NCBI GenBank assembly: GCA_022843805.1
Contig: JALHMY010000011.1
Location: 1 to 64,000 of the forward strand
Reading direction: 5' to 3'
Length of the DNA: 64,000 nt
Source: Fuerstiella sp.
GTDB lineage: Bacteria; Planctomycetota; Planctomycetia; Planctomycetales; Planctomycetaceae
The notes beneath the pieces are model-generated. The model made no database searches. It had not been told where the DNA came from and saw only the letters and a program-made list of their open reading frames with translations. The position numbers and the translations under genes are program-made. Positions 41,029 to 49,333 of this stretch are shown here, piece after piece; position 1 is the first letter of the stretch; every line of letters starts with the position of its first letter.

Positions 41029-41072
41029 CCCCCTTACGCGAAACGCGAATAGCGTTTTTCGGCGGAAGGGGG
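41029..41072. repeat. Long imperfect hairpin
   Basis: CCCCCTT at 41029-41035 pairs with AAGGGGG at 41066-41072. The inner parts CGAAACGC and GCGTTTTTCG continue the stem with small bulges around a GAATA loop. It lies in the non-coding stretch 40712-41308, where no gene is convincing. Confidence 0.6.
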
Positions 41073-41104
41073 GCGAAAGCCCAAAGGTGAAAGGGGGGAG
41101 CGGA

Positions 41105-41210
41105 GTCAAGGACGTTCGGTGCGGAGGGGCACCCGGTCTGCACAAGCGAGGTTTTGGGAGCGCGGAAGATCGGGGAGGGGCCGTGCCGAACGCCGTAGGG
41201 AATCCTTGAC
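41105..41210. repeat. Extended inverted repeat, about 106 bp overall
   Basis: GTCAAGGA followed by CGTTCGG (41105-41119) is mirrored by CCGTGCCGAACG (41181-41192) and TCCTTGAC (41203-41210). The stem is interrupted but both blocks pair in order. With the neighbouring hairpins it makes 40.65-41.21 kb unusually structured; a candidate transfer or replication origin, or a structured RNA. Confidence 0.55.
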
Positions 41211-41308
41211 GCTGCGGGGGATGCGCCCCCGGACCGACTCGCCCGAAGTGCCTTCGATTGCATCCGTCGATGACTTGGGATTGCCCGGTAATGCCGAGCT
41301 TCGAGCGG

Positions 41309-41512
41309 CTAGACTTCTTCGGGCGCGTTTACTTGTTGGCACGTTTGGCGAGCGTTCTTTTCCGCAAGGGCTTCCTCGTAGTAGCGGAAAGCAAGTCGGC
41401 GAGTTGCCTCCTGGTCCGGTTCTCCGCCACAAGCGATGGCGAGTTCGACAAAGGCAGCAAAGGCACAACCGTGGAACAGGTCATCGAGGATGTCGTCGTC
41501 TGTGGTGCTCAT
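41309..41512 (-). CDS. Small conserved plasmid protein, 67 aa
   Basis: A short acidic protein with a helical pattern (DDLFHGCAFAAFVELAIACGG, then RLAFRYYEEALAEKN). I recall close relatives in planctomycete and proteobacterial conjugative plasmids, always in the same operon. It follows the zinc-ribbon gene by 18 bp and is the last gene of the leftward operon. Function unknown. Confidence 0.65.
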   Translation of the reverse strand: MSTTDDDILDDLFHGCAFAAFVELAIACGGEPDQEATRRLAFRYYEEALAEKNARQTCQQVNAPEEV

Positions 41513-41530
41513 CGAGTGAACCGGCCAGAA

Positions 41531-42121
41531 CTAGAGGTTGATGACCTGGAAATCGTCGAAGGTGCTCGATCCCTCTTCTCCCAGCAGTTTGCGGATTTGA
41601 GTCGGAGTCGGTCGAGCCGCGAAGTACCAGTCTGATTGGTAATCGTCGCCGCCAGCAGCGGGGTGAATCCAGGCGCTGACACGCACCTTCATGCCTTTGA
41701 CCTTCATGCGTCGGTCACGATTGGCAAGTCGCCGGTTCTCGGCTTCCGTGAACTTGGCAAGCTCCGCATCCAGATCCCCGACGTAACAGGATTCGCATAG
41801 CCCTCCCCTAGTCGTTTCAACCGTTGAGGGATCGAAAGCCGGTTCCGAACAGCGGCTGCACTGCGTGGCCTGGATGGCCGACAGCAGGCGGGCAACATCC
41901 GCATCCGTGGCGGTCTGCACCGTTAGGGCACGATCAACAGCATACGCGACACCCAGGGACTCCCCGGTGTGCCGTCTCAGTGTGACCGTCACCTGAAGCG
42001 GATACCCAGGATACATGAACACACAGGGCGATACCTCGCCCTCCAGCCTGATGCCGTCTTCCAGATCGTGAAGGTAGATATTATTGCGGCGGATTGCTCC
42101 GTAGTTCGCTGTTTTCATCAT
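41531..42121 (-). CDS. Zinc-ribbon plasmid protein, 196 aa
   Basis: Start at ATG 42121, preceded by AAGGAG; an upstream in-frame start at 42166 lies in the methyltransferase gene. Residues about 98-125 hold a CxxC...CxxC zinc ribbon (CSRC, then CESC). The N-terminus is beta-rich (VFMYPGYPLQVTVTLRRHTG). The C-terminal part (SAWIHPAAGGDDYQSDWYFA) is a further conserved block. Unknown function; part of the leftward operon. Confidence 0.7.
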   Translation of the reverse strand: MMKTANYGAIRRNNIYLHDLEDGIRLEGEVSPCVFMYPGYPLQVTVTLRRHTGESLGVAYAVDRALTVQTATDADVARLLSAIQATQCSRCSEPAFDPSTVETTRGGLCESCYVGDLDAELAKFTEAENRRLANRDRRMKVKGMKVRVSAWIHPAAGGDDYQSDWYFAARPTPTQIRKLLGEEGSSTFDDFQVINL

Positions 42122-42144
42122 AGCAAGACTCCTTTCCAAGGTTG

Positions 42145-42894
42145 TTAGCGCTCGAACACCATGCAAACATCGTGCAAACCGGGAATGAAGCTGCTCCGGT
42201 ACACCTTCTTCGAGCTGCTGGCCCCGTGGCTAAAGCGGATGATGTCGGTACAGCACTGCCGCAAACCGGCGTCGAAGGCAAGCCGTTTCGTGTGCCAGGT
42301 GAGAGGCACGAAGCCCTCTTCCCGGTCGGAATAGTCGCCCATGAGGACTGCCAGCTTGCCGCCAGGCTTCAGGGCTCGGGCAGAATTGCGGATGAACTGT
42401 CGGTATCGCTGGAGGAAATGGTCCAGAGTCGGCGAACGCGACAGGTCGCGGGGATCATCAGCGTAGAGTTTCTGACGCCAGTACGCAGGGTGGGACCAGA
42501 TGAAGTCGAAGGTCTCCTCCATCGAGAAGTCGTTGGGGTCGCAGGCGTCAAAGCCCTGATGGATGTCCCACGAGAAACAGGCCAGGCCGAGTTCATCGCA
42601 GACATCAAGGCAAGTGCCCGATCCAGCCATTGGGTCACAAATCAGGGTCGGCTGGAAATACAGCAGCAGATCCTTGATGAGGTTCCCGCCACAGTTGCCG
42701 GGATAACTGCGGTCGCCATAATCGCCCGCACGGTTGTAGTGGTAAAGGCTCGTCAGTCCGGGGACGGGGCTGGCGTTTCGGGGTGCAAGTGGCAGCCGTG
42801 CATAGACGGGTCGGTCACGCTCCTCTGTTCGAGGCGCGACCCGTTTCACGCGGCTGGCATAAAAAGGATTGGCAGTGTGGGTTGTGTAGGTCAT
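42145..42894 (-). CDS. DNA methyltransferase-like protein with unusual HPAYW motif
   Basis: A 249-aa protein with a SAM-binding motif I DPMAGSGT at 87-94 and a motif IV SHPAYW at 134-139 in place of the usual (D/N/S)PP(Y/F). The order is that of small N4/N6 amino methyltransferases. An ACDPNDFSMEETFDFIW strand precedes motif IV. Pro to Ala in motif IV may alter activity. It could protect the plasmid from restriction or mark its origin. Its ATG overlaps the stop of the 71-aa gene. Confidence 0.75.
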   Translation of the reverse strand: MTYTTHTANPFYASRVKRVAPRTEERDRPVYARLPLAPRNASPVPGLTSLYHYNRAGDYGDRSYPGNCGGNLIKDLLLYFQPTLICDPMAGSGTCLDVCDELGLACFSWDIHQGFDACDPNDFSMEETFDFIWSHPAYWRQKLYADDPRDLSRSPTLDHFLQRYRQFIRNSARALKPGGKLAVLMGDYSDREEGFVPLTWHTKRLAFDAGLRQCCTDIIRFSHGASSSKKVYRSSFIPGLHDVCMVFER

Positions 42895-43106
42895 GGGTTC
42901 ATTCTCCTTTCGTCTTGTTGGTCGTCATTGAGTTCGTTGATGTAGTGGCGGCAGGCCATTGCAAGAGAGATGTGAAAATCCTCGCCGTTGGCATCGGCCC
43001 AATGCTGGGCGTCGGTCAGCAGATCGACAAGGATTTCCTGCGGATTGCCGGTGCCGTAAGTCTCGGTGGCTTTCTCGAAGGTTTTGGCGCGACGTGCGTT
43101 TTCCAT
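42891..43106 (-). CDS. Small acidic plasmid protein, 71 aa
   Basis: A short, acidic, mainly helical protein (EILVDLLTDAQHWADANG, then ISLAMACRHYINEL). No known domain. Genes of this type precede small methyltransferases in several plasmid operons, as I recall. Overlaps the methyltransferase start. Confidence 0.6.
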   Translation of the reverse strand: MENARRAKTFEKATETYGTGNPQEILVDLLTDAQHWADANGEDFHISLAMACRHYINELNDDQQDERRMNP

Positions 43107-43115
43107 AGCGACCTC

Positions 43116-43424
43116 CTATTCGTATGGCTCGTGTGGGATCAGAACCTCGATATCGGCGTCCTCGGGAAACGGGACGGTACTGATGAGGTAGCCAATGCGG
43201 TTGACAAGGTGGTAACCGCTGATGACGTACTGGCTGTCGTCGTCGCCGTCGACCAGCGTCCAGATATTGCGTGGATTCTGGGCACGGACGAAGTCGAGTT
43301 CCTCGCCGTAAGTTTCAAAGAGGCAGCCGGGGCCGTCGTCGAATGCCCAACTCGCGTTGGGGTCGATGTGATTGGTGACGAGCGGATACTGCTTGTCGAA
43401 ATCGTCTTCGGTCATCTTGGTCAT
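43116..43424 (-). CDS. Conserved plasmid protein, 102 aa
   Basis: Acidic protein with a beta-rich pattern (NIWTLVDGDDDSQYVISGYH, then IGYLISTVP). ATG 43424 follows GGAGAATG-like purines, and the frame sits four bases after the 107-aa gene. Family not named; real by length, operon spacing and composition. Confidence 0.65.
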   Translation of the reverse strand: MTKMTEDDFDKQYPLVTNHIDPNASWAFDDGPGCLFETYGEELDFVRAQNPRNIWTLVDGDDDSQYVISGYHLVNRIGYLISTVPFPEDADIEVLIPHEPYE

Positions 43425-43428
43425 GGGA

Positions 43429-43752
43429 TCATTCTCCTTCTGTGGTGCAAGTTGGTGTTGAAGGCGTAAAGCTGAGCCGGTCTTTCAGGAATTCCACTTG
43501 CTCGGTGGAAAAAGATGGGGAGTCGCTATCCATCACCGCGTCAAGAATGCTGACCAGCTTGCGGTCAAACTGATGGCTAAGTGACGCGCTTTTGTCTTTA
43601 GCTCCTGCGTCATAGGCGGCATTCAGTGCCGCTTGAACCGCCCAGACGCTGACATCGTGGAAGTCGAGGCCGTCCGAGTTCTGGCATTTAAGTGTCGGAA
43701 TGTGAAGATGCTCTCGGGCGATCTGTTCGAGTTGGTGTTTGACATTAGACAT
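43429..43752 (-). CDS. DUF6900-like plasmid protein, 107 aa
   Basis: Residues 6-55 match the DUF6900 pattern I recall from plasmids (LEQIAREHLHIPTL, then DFHDVSVWAVQAALNAAYDAG). The C-terminal half is a variable helical region. Purine-rich ribosome site upstream. Fifth gene of the leftward operon; function unknown. Confidence 0.7.
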   Translation of the reverse strand: MSNVKHQLEQIAREHLHIPTLKCQNSDGLDFHDVSVWAVQAALNAAYDAGAKDKSASLSHQFDRKLVSILDAVMDSDSPSFSTEQVEFLKDRLSFTPSTPTCTTEGE

Positions 43753-43773
43753 GTAGGAATCCTTTCCCCTGGG

Positions 43774-44397
43774 TTAAATGTGGGCGTCAAGAATGATGAT
43801 GTGGTGGCCCGAATACTTGCTGAGGAGGAGCTTCGCTTCGGACAGATAGTCGTCGTTCTCGGTGAGCATGATGCCCCACCATCCCATCTCGCCGTGTTCA
43901 TGCCATTGCCCATCGGGCGTGATGATCGCGTGGGGAATCCTGCCTCGCTCCAGCACTTCTTCGGTCGTCGCAATGTTGTCGGATACGGCTTCACGGCTTG
44001 TTTCGCGGCCATTGATCCAGCCATCCCAGCGGCCACCGATCACGTACCAGTCCCATTTGCTTTCAGGGTTGTAGGTCGATATCGGATCGCCATCCTCGTC
44101 AAAGTGCTTGTGATACTCGACGTAGTCCTTGTACTTTTCCTCCGGCGTTGTGACGCGGAGCCGTTCAAGGTGTTCCTGACACTTTTCCAGGTGATAGTCT
44201 TCGTCTCGCCGCTGGATGATCCGCTCGTAACGGGCGATGTCACGGATGAGATCAGCCTGGGCCTCCTCAATCGAATAGCTGACGTAAGGCTCGACTTCCT
44301 CGTTTTCGTCGTAAGGGGCCATCTGGTCCGCAATGAACGACTCGATGTTGGGAAGCTCGTGGTTTGGCACGATGATGCCGACGGTGAAATGCGTCAT
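43774..44397 (-). CDS. Conserved plasmid protein, 207 aa
   Basis: The start is ATG 44397, where the protein becomes family-like (MTHFTVGIIVP); the frame runs back to 44535 but that part overlaps the 50-aa gene. Features: acidic helical region 35-90 and a Trp-rich core (WDWYVIGGRWDGWINGRE, then GEMGWWGIML). This resembles phage and plasmid proteins annotated only as hypothetical. Same operon as its neighbours. Confidence 0.7.
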   Translation of the reverse strand: MTHFTVGIIVPNHELPNIESFIADQMAPYDENEEVEPYVSYSIEEAQADLIRDIARYERIIQRRDEDYHLEKCQEHLERLRVTTPEEKYKDYVEYHKHFDEDGDPISTYNPESKWDWYVIGGRWDGWINGRETSREAVSDNIATTEEVLERGRIPHAIITPDGQWHEHGEMGWWGIMLTENDDYLSEAKLLLSKYSGHHIIILDAHI

Positions 44398-44407
44398 GTC
44401 CGCCTCC

Positions 44408-44560
44408 CTACTGAAACGTGGACATGAAGCTGCTGAGGTCGTGGAATTCGCGTTCCAGTTCCTCAAAGCCGTCGTCAAATTCGGGGTCGCACCCGGCGGA
44501 GAGTTCCTCGGCCAGTTCGAGGAGGCGAGCGTCAATGGCGATGCGGTCGGTGTACTGCAT
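44408..44560 (-). CDS. 50-aa acidic plasmid protein
   Basis: Starts at ATG 44560 after a GAAAGG purine tract and ends 10 bp before the 207-aa gene. Sequence is acidic and helical (LLELAEELSAGC, then GFEELEREFHDL). Small and without a named domain, but the spacing fits the operon. Confidence 0.55.
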   Translation of the reverse strand: MQYTDRIAIDARLLELAEELSAGCDPEFDDGFEELEREFHDLSSFMSTFQ

Positions 44561-44612
44561 AAGCTGAATCCTTTCAGGCTGTGGGCGGGCGCCGAAGCAC
44601 CCGCCCGGTTGA

Positions 44613-44825
44613 TTAGTCTTTCTTTTCAGTGGCGACGCGAAGGGTGATCCGGCCATCGAGCGGCACACAGTCGAGCTGGATGTTGAATCCCTTGCCGTCG
44701 GCGTGTGGCCATACGCTTCCGATCCGCGTCCAGAAGCCTTTCTGCCCGTCGCGGTCGCGTACCTGATAGGCGATGTGGGTTGGGGATTTCGAGTTGTTGC
44801 CTTCATTTGGTTTGGTGTCAGACAT
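44613..44825 (-). CDS. 70-aa single-domain plasmid protein
   Basis: ATG 44825 follows an AGGAGG ribosome site; a longer frame to 45053 is non-coding upstream. The protein has a beta-rich domain (AYQVRDRDGQKGFWTRIGSV, then FNIQLDCVPLDGRITLR). I recall this HIAYxVRD...FWTRIG...G pattern as a common small plasmid protein beside TrwC-type relaxases. First gene of the leftward operon. Confidence 0.75.
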   Translation of the reverse strand: MSDTKPNEGNNSKSPTHIAYQVRDRDGQKGFWTRIGSVWPHADGKGFNIQLDCVPLDGRITLRVATEKKD

Positions 44826-45440
44826 GGTTGGCCTCCTTCTTTGTGTTTCCGGCCACGCCCATCGCGGCCTGATGGCACAGCACACAAAGCCGCCGAATTC
44901 CGGGGCACTTGCGCATCGCGACAAGCGAAAGACGGAGGGTCCGCATCGCGGAAACCGTCTTGGCAGCTTGCGCGACCCGGTGGCGGCTTTAGCTTGCCCA
45001 TCAGAAAGGCCGTGGGGAGTGCTGGCACAAACTGGGGAGAGCGGCCAGTCCATACCGAACCACGAATGGTCCTCGTGATCCGCTGCTCAGGAGATAGCCA
45101 GAATCCCCGCGACGCCGAAAGCGTCCGATGCGGGAGAAAGCGGTGTCATACTTGCGGCACAAATGTTCCAAGAGGTCGATGGGTCGCGGTGGCCGGGACA
45201 CCGAGTGAGACGGTAGAAAATCACAGCCGGTGCGATGCCCAAGTGTCCGACAAGCGAGGGCCAAGGATCGGCTGAAAAAACACCCCGGAGGATCATCAGC
45301 GAATGCACCAGTGGGTGACGTTTCGGTGGCGCGGCGGTGATATTTGGAAAATGTGGTGCTCTGCAAACCGAGACTGACCGCGGCTTCCAGATGATGCGTT
45401 AACGAAGGGTTAACGAATGTGTGATAGCCTAAAATTAGGC
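44826..45440. promoter_or_regulatory. Divergent region between accessory operon and relaxase; candidate oriT
   Basis: 615 bases without a supportable gene, between the leftward operon and the relaxase start. MobF plasmids usually carry oriT next to the relaxase, so this segment is one place to look. It holds two copies of GCATCGCG (near 44912 and 44944). At its right end lie the repeat and palindrome listed separately. I cannot identify a nic site by eye. Confidence 0.4.
45398..45440. promoter_or_regulatory. Relaxase operator: tandem GTTAACGAA and start-abutting palindrome
   Basis: GTTAACGAA occurs at 45398-45406 and again at 45409-45417 (11-bp period, one helical turn). The palindrome GCCTAA-AA-TTAGGC spans 45427-45440 and touches the ATG at 45441. 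There is no purine ribosome site there, so the stem may control translation as well as transcription. Confidence 0.6.
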
Positions 45441-48137
45441 ATGATCCGAATCACACAACAGGATAGTGCCAAGTCCGCCAAGAGCTACTACGCCACGGCG
45501 GACTATTACAGCGAAGGCCAGGAACTTGTCGGCTCCTGGGGCGGAAAGGGTGCCGCTCGGCTCGGGCTGGAAGGCACGGTAGACAAATTCTCATTTGAAC
45601 GCCTTTGCGACAACCTCAATCCAAAGACCGGAGAACCGCTGACGCCGCGAACGCGGTCCGAGCGGACTGTCGGTTACGACTTCACGTTCTCAGTGCCAAA
45701 GTCCGTATCGCTTCTGTATGCGATGAGTGGCGACCAAGGCATCATGGATGCGTTCCGCAGCGCCGTCGATGAGACGATGCGCGAGATGGAAGCGGAGATG
45801 CAGACCCGCATCCGACTGGGCCGTCAGGACTTGAACCGCACCACGGGCAATATGACTTGGGCGGAATTCATCCACACCACGTCCCGGCCAGTGGATGGCG
45901 TCCCCGACCCACAGTTGCACGCACATGTCTTCGTGTTCAACACGACCTTCGACGAAGAGGAAAAGCGATGGAAGGCCGGACAGTTCCGGGAACTCAAGCG
46001 GGATGCCCCGTACTTCCAGGCGGCGTTTCGCGTGCGGCTGGCCAATAAACTTCAGGATCAAGGCTTCGGCGTTGAACGCAAACGCGACGACTTTGAGATC
46101 AGCGGGATACAGGCCGATGTGCTGGGACGCTTCTCACGGCGTACCGCCCTGATCGAGAAATTGGCCGGGGAGAAGGGGATCACCGATCCCAACCGCAAGG
46201 CCGAACTCGGGGCCGAGACCCGCGAAAAGAAAGGCAAAGCCTTGAGTTGGGACGCCTTACGCAAGGAATGGGACAAGCGGCTTAGCGAGCCGGAGCGTGA
46301 GGTCTTGGCGGCGGTACACCGTCGCGAGCGGCCGGTTGCCAGGAAATCGCGTGGTGAAGCAGCCTCAGTCGATTATGCCCTTGAGCATAGCTTCGTGCGT
46401 GACGCGGTCGTGCCGGAACGCAAACTGCTTACCGAAGCCCTGAAGCGTGGGCTGGGCGCTGTGACGGTCGATGCCGTGACGCGGGAAGTGCAGGAACGCC
46501 CCCTGATCCGAAGCAAGGTCGATGGGCGCAGGCTGGCGACCACGAAGGAGATGGTGGCCCTGGAATCACGGATGATTGACTTCGCACGCCTCGGGCGTGG
46601 GCGATGCCGTCCGCTCGGCGATCCTGACCGGCCATGCTCCCGCGACTGGTTTAACGAAAGGCAGAAAGCGGCGGTCGCCCATGTCCTCGGCTCGCGGGAC
46701 CGGGTGATGATTATTCGCGGTGTCGCCGGAACGGGCAAAACAACACTGGAACAGGAAATCGGCGAAGCATTGGCCGAGGCCGGTAAGCCCGTGGTTGCAC
46801 TGGCCCAATCGGTAAAAGCCAGCCGGGAAGTGCTGCGCGACGAAGCAGGATTTGCGACGGCGGATACGGTGGCGCGGTTCCTGAAGGACAAGGAGATGCA
46901 GGAGTCGGCGAGGGATGGCGTCATCCTCGTGGATGAGGCCAGTCAACTCGGCACGCGGGATATGAACCGAGTGTTCGATGTCGCGGAAGGAGTCGGGGCA
47001 CGGGTGATACTGGTTGGTGATCGCCGCCAGCATCGGAGCGTCACGGCGGGCGAACCGCTCAAACTCCTGGAGGAAAGGGCGGGACTGCGTATCGCGCAAG
47101 TCACCACAATCCTGCGGCAGAAGGGAGAATACAAGAAGGTGGCAGATGCGTTGAGCGAGGGGCGGACCGGGCCTGCCTTCGAGCAGCTTGAAAAGTTGGG
47201 ATGGATCAAACAAGTTCCCGATGCGGACCGCTACAAGGAACTGGCTGCCGCCTATCTTTCTGCCGCCGCTGAAACGAAGAAAGACGGAAAGCCGAAGACC
47301 GCCCTTGTCGTCTCTCCCACGCACGCCGAATCGGCCAAGATCACTGAGGCAATTCGCGCTGGCCTGAAAGAAGAAGGCAAGTTCGACGATGAACGTCTCG
47401 TCCAGGTCTGGACTCCGACTCGCCTGACCGACGCCCAGAAAACGGACGCTACTCAATATGAACCGGGCGACCTGCTCCAGTTTCACCAGAATGCACCCGG
47501 CCACACCAAGGGATCGCGCATGATCGTGGGTGAGGGGGCCAAACCCCCGACCGAGCTTGCGAATCGGTTCGAGGCATACCGGCCAATGCAGTTGGCCCTT
47601 GCCGCAGGCGACCGCATTCGCGTGACGGCGGGTGGCAAGACCAAGGACGGCAAGCACCGACTGAGCAACGGGTCGCTCCTGACCGTTCAGGGATTCAACA
47701 AGCGTGGCGACATTATCGTCGATCACGGTTGGATCATAGACCGGGATTTTGGACACCTCAGCCACGGGTATGTGGTGACAAGCCATGCCAGCCAGGGCGT
47801 TACCGTGGATAAGGTGTTCGTCGGCGTGTCCAGCGAATCGTTCCCAGCGACGTACCAGCGGACTGCGTATGTGGCGCTGACACGCGGGCGGGAACTGGCG
47901 CAGATTTACACGGACGATAAGCACGAGCTTCTCGCGGTTGCCTGCCGGACGGACGAACCCCTGTCGGCGACGGAGCTTTCCGAGGCTCCACGGCAGATTC
48001 CACCGTTGCCGGTTGGGATCATGAAGCAGCTGGGCTTTGCCCGTGGCCTTTCCATCTTCAATGGGCGGGACAATTCCAAGCAGCAGGGTATAGGCAACGA
48101 ACCCATAAATGATCGAGGACTGGATCATGCAGGATGA
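45441..48137 (+). CDS. MobF relaxase-helicase (TrwC/TraI family)
   Basis: An 898-aa conjugative relaxase. The start at 45441 gives the family N-terminus MIRITQ; an upstream ATG at 45417 lies in the operator repeats. Catalytic tyrosines lie in SYYATADYY (Y16/Y17 and Y22/Y23). The histidine triad is H145, H160 and H162 (PQLHAHVFVFN). The helicase half has Walker A GVAGTGKTT near 428, VDEASQLG near 500 and the final YVALTRGRE. It nicks oriT, stays bound to the strand and unwinds it. Its last 11 bases overlap the next gene. Confidence 0.93.
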   Translation: MIRITQQDSAKSAKSYYATADYYSEGQELVGSWGGKGAARLGLEGTVDKFSFERLCDNLNPKTGEPLTPRTRSERTVGYDFTFSVPKSVSLLYAMSGDQGIMDAFRSAVDETMREMEAEMQTRIRLGRQDLNRTTGNMTWAEFIHTTSRPVDGVPDPQLHAHVFVFNTTFDEEEKRWKAGQFRELKRDAPYFQAAFRVRLANKLQDQGFGVERKRDDFEISGIQADVLGRFSRRTALIEKLAGEKGITDPNRKAELGAETREKKGKALSWDALRKEWDKRLSEPEREVLAAVHRRERPVARKSRGEAASVDYALEHSFVRDAVVPERKLLTEALKRGLGAVTVDAVTREVQERPLIRSKVDGRRLATTKEMVALESRMIDFARLGRGRCRPLGDPDRPCSRDWFNERQKAAVAHVLGSRDRVMIIRGVAGTGKTTLEQEIGEALAEAGKPVVALAQSVKASREVLRDEAGFATADTVARFLKDKEMQESARDGVILVDEASQLGTRDMNRVFDVAEGVGARVILVGDRRQHRSVTAGEPLKLLEERAGLRIAQVTTILRQKGEYKKVADALSEGRTGPAFEQLEKLGWIKQVPDADRYKELAAAYLSAAAETKKDGKPKTALVVSPTHAESAKITEAIRAGLKEEGKFDDERLVQVWTPTRLTDAQKTDATQYEPGDLLQFHQNAPGHTKGSRMIVGEGAKPPTELANRFEAYRPMQLALAAGDRIRVTAGGKTKDGKHRLSNGSLLTVQGFNKRGDIIVDHGWIIDRDFGHLSHGYVVTSHASQGVTVDKVFVGVSSESFPATYQRTAYVALTRGRELAQIYTDDKHELLAVACRTDEPLSATELSEAPRQIPPLPVGIMKQLGFARGLSIFNGRDNSKQQGIGNEPINDRGLDHAG

Positions 48138-48639
48138 AACCACTCACAAAGACCGCTTGCAGCGAAACCCGCCCCCGAAGGGACTCAGTGGGATATTGCA
48201 GTCCAAAGAGGCGGACACCGAAGGTGTCGAGGCTTCGTGCGGAGCGTTCGGCTATCTGCGCGGAATCCGCGATCAGGCGGCGTCGGTGGAGTTCCGATTG
48301 CGGGACGGAAACAGCGTCTGGTTTCCCTACGGCTGGCTGGGAACCTGGAAGTACAACCCTTCTGAGGGCCTGCTGCTAAAATTCTCCGGCGATCTCGTGT
48401 ACCTCGTCCTCATCAAAGGGAGCAACCTCGACCGGCCGCTCAAGGAAGGGGCGATTAACCTCACCCATGCTGGCTTCCAAAGGCATCGGGTGCTTTGGGT
48501 GCGAGAGATGTCCGAAGAGGATATCAGGAATGTGGGAGAGACGGGTCCGACCATCGACAGCATCGAACTGGCGGAGTTCGAGTCGCACGCCGCCCTCAAG
48601 GAATGGCTCGGCAAGAAAGCCCCGGCGTTCGTGCCCTGA
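48127..48639 (+). CDS. Relaxase-linked protein of unknown function, 170 aa
   Basis: Begins with ATG 48127 inside the relaxase end (an in-frame ATG at 48109 is possible). Core block: VEFRLRDGNSVWFPYGWLG, then LKFSGDLVYLVLIKGS, then RVLWVREM. A compact beta-rich domain with no catalytic motif. Plasmid relatives follow relaxases of this type, as I recall. Probably translated with the relaxase. Confidence 0.7.
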   Translation: MQDETTHKDRLQRNPPPKGLSGILQSKEADTEGVEASCGAFGYLRGIRDQAASVEFRLRDGNSVWFPYGWLGTWKYNPSEGLLLKFSGDLVYLVLIKGSNLDRPLKEGAINLTHAGFQRHRVLWVREMSEEDIRNVGETGPTIDSIELAEFESHAALKEWLGKKAPAFVP

Positions 48640-48778
48640 GTCTGGCGTGGAGCCAAACGCACGTCGCATTTCCCCTTGCTTGTGACGGCTTATTGCATCC
48701 AGCGAAAATCTCTTGCGCCACCGCAGCTTCTGTTGCAAACTGGCAACCATCGATCAGCTACGGGGAGTATAGACGGAT

Positions 48779-49333
48779 ATGAGCAAGCGGTTGAATTCAC
48801 GGAAGAATCGAGGAGGGCTGCAATTGGCCGCGCTCGCATGCCTATGGTTTCTGAGCATAACCGCAGAAGCGGCCGCCGACTGGGTGCAATGCGGTGATGG
48901 TGACGGATCGTGGGCGTGTAGCGAACAACCGCCACAATGCAATCAAACTCCTGGTCCCATGCCCATTCCTTGCGGCGACTGCTCAGTCGGCACTTGCCAA
49001 CAGTTCGGATACCAAACGTGCTCCACCCCAGGTTACGGTGGGAGCATCAGCTGTAGAAACCCTGGACCGATTTCGCAAGGCTGCACCTTCAACGGTCAGA
49101 CGGTCAATAGCGGCAGCAGCATTACGGCATATCAGTCTGCGTCGGTTGCCCAGGGCCAGCAGTGCGTGAGCGAAAGCCGCACCTGCACCAATGGCGCACT
49201 CTCCGGCAGCTACGGCAACGCGACCTGCGCGGTGACGACGCCCGAACTGACGCCGATGGCTGCTGCCATCCTCGTCGGATTCGCCCTGCTCATCGGCTGG
49301 AAGGTCCGCCAGAACAACGGTCAGTTTACCTGA
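48779..49333 (+). CDS. Cys-rich secreted protein with C-terminal membrane anchor; likely exosortase substrate
   Basis: A 184-aa exported protein. Signal peptide residues 1-32 (LAALACLWFLSITAEAAA). Residues 36-150 contain 14 Cys, including the disulphide-type motif CVSESRTCTNG. The tail has LTPMAAAILVGFALLIGW (158-174) followed by a short basic end KVRQNNGQF. This motif, membrane helix and basic-tail layout is that of PEP-CTERM or IPTL-CTERM sorting signals, but the motif is TTPELTP, not PEP. The exosortase gene is convergent and overlaps by eight bases. Confidence 0.8.
   Translation: MSKRLNSRKNRGGLQLAALACLWFLSITAEAAADWVQCGDGDGSWACSEQPPQCNQTPGPMPIPCGDCSVGTCQQFGYQTCSTPGYGGSISCRNPGPISQGCTFNGQTVNSGSSITAYQSASVAQGQQCVSESRTCTNGALSGSYGNATCAVTTPELTPMAAAILVGFALLIGWKVRQNNGQFT

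Noticed and set aside
40729-41052. 107-aa plus-strand open frame in the structured region
   Set aside because: It crosses the hairpins, has Arg/Cys-rich composition and no ribosome site or family similarity.
41119-41541. 140-aa plus-strand open frame
   Set aside because: It is antisense to the conserved 67-aa gene and lies over the extended inverted repeat.
44826-45053. Extended N-terminus of the 70-aa leftward protein
   Set aside because: The region is Arg/Pro/Cys-rich, non-conserved sequence ahead of a good AGGAGG plus ATG at 44825.
46566-48143. 525-aa minus-strand open frame inside the relaxase gene
   Set aside because: It is antisense to clear relaxase and helicase motifs and has no protein features of its own.
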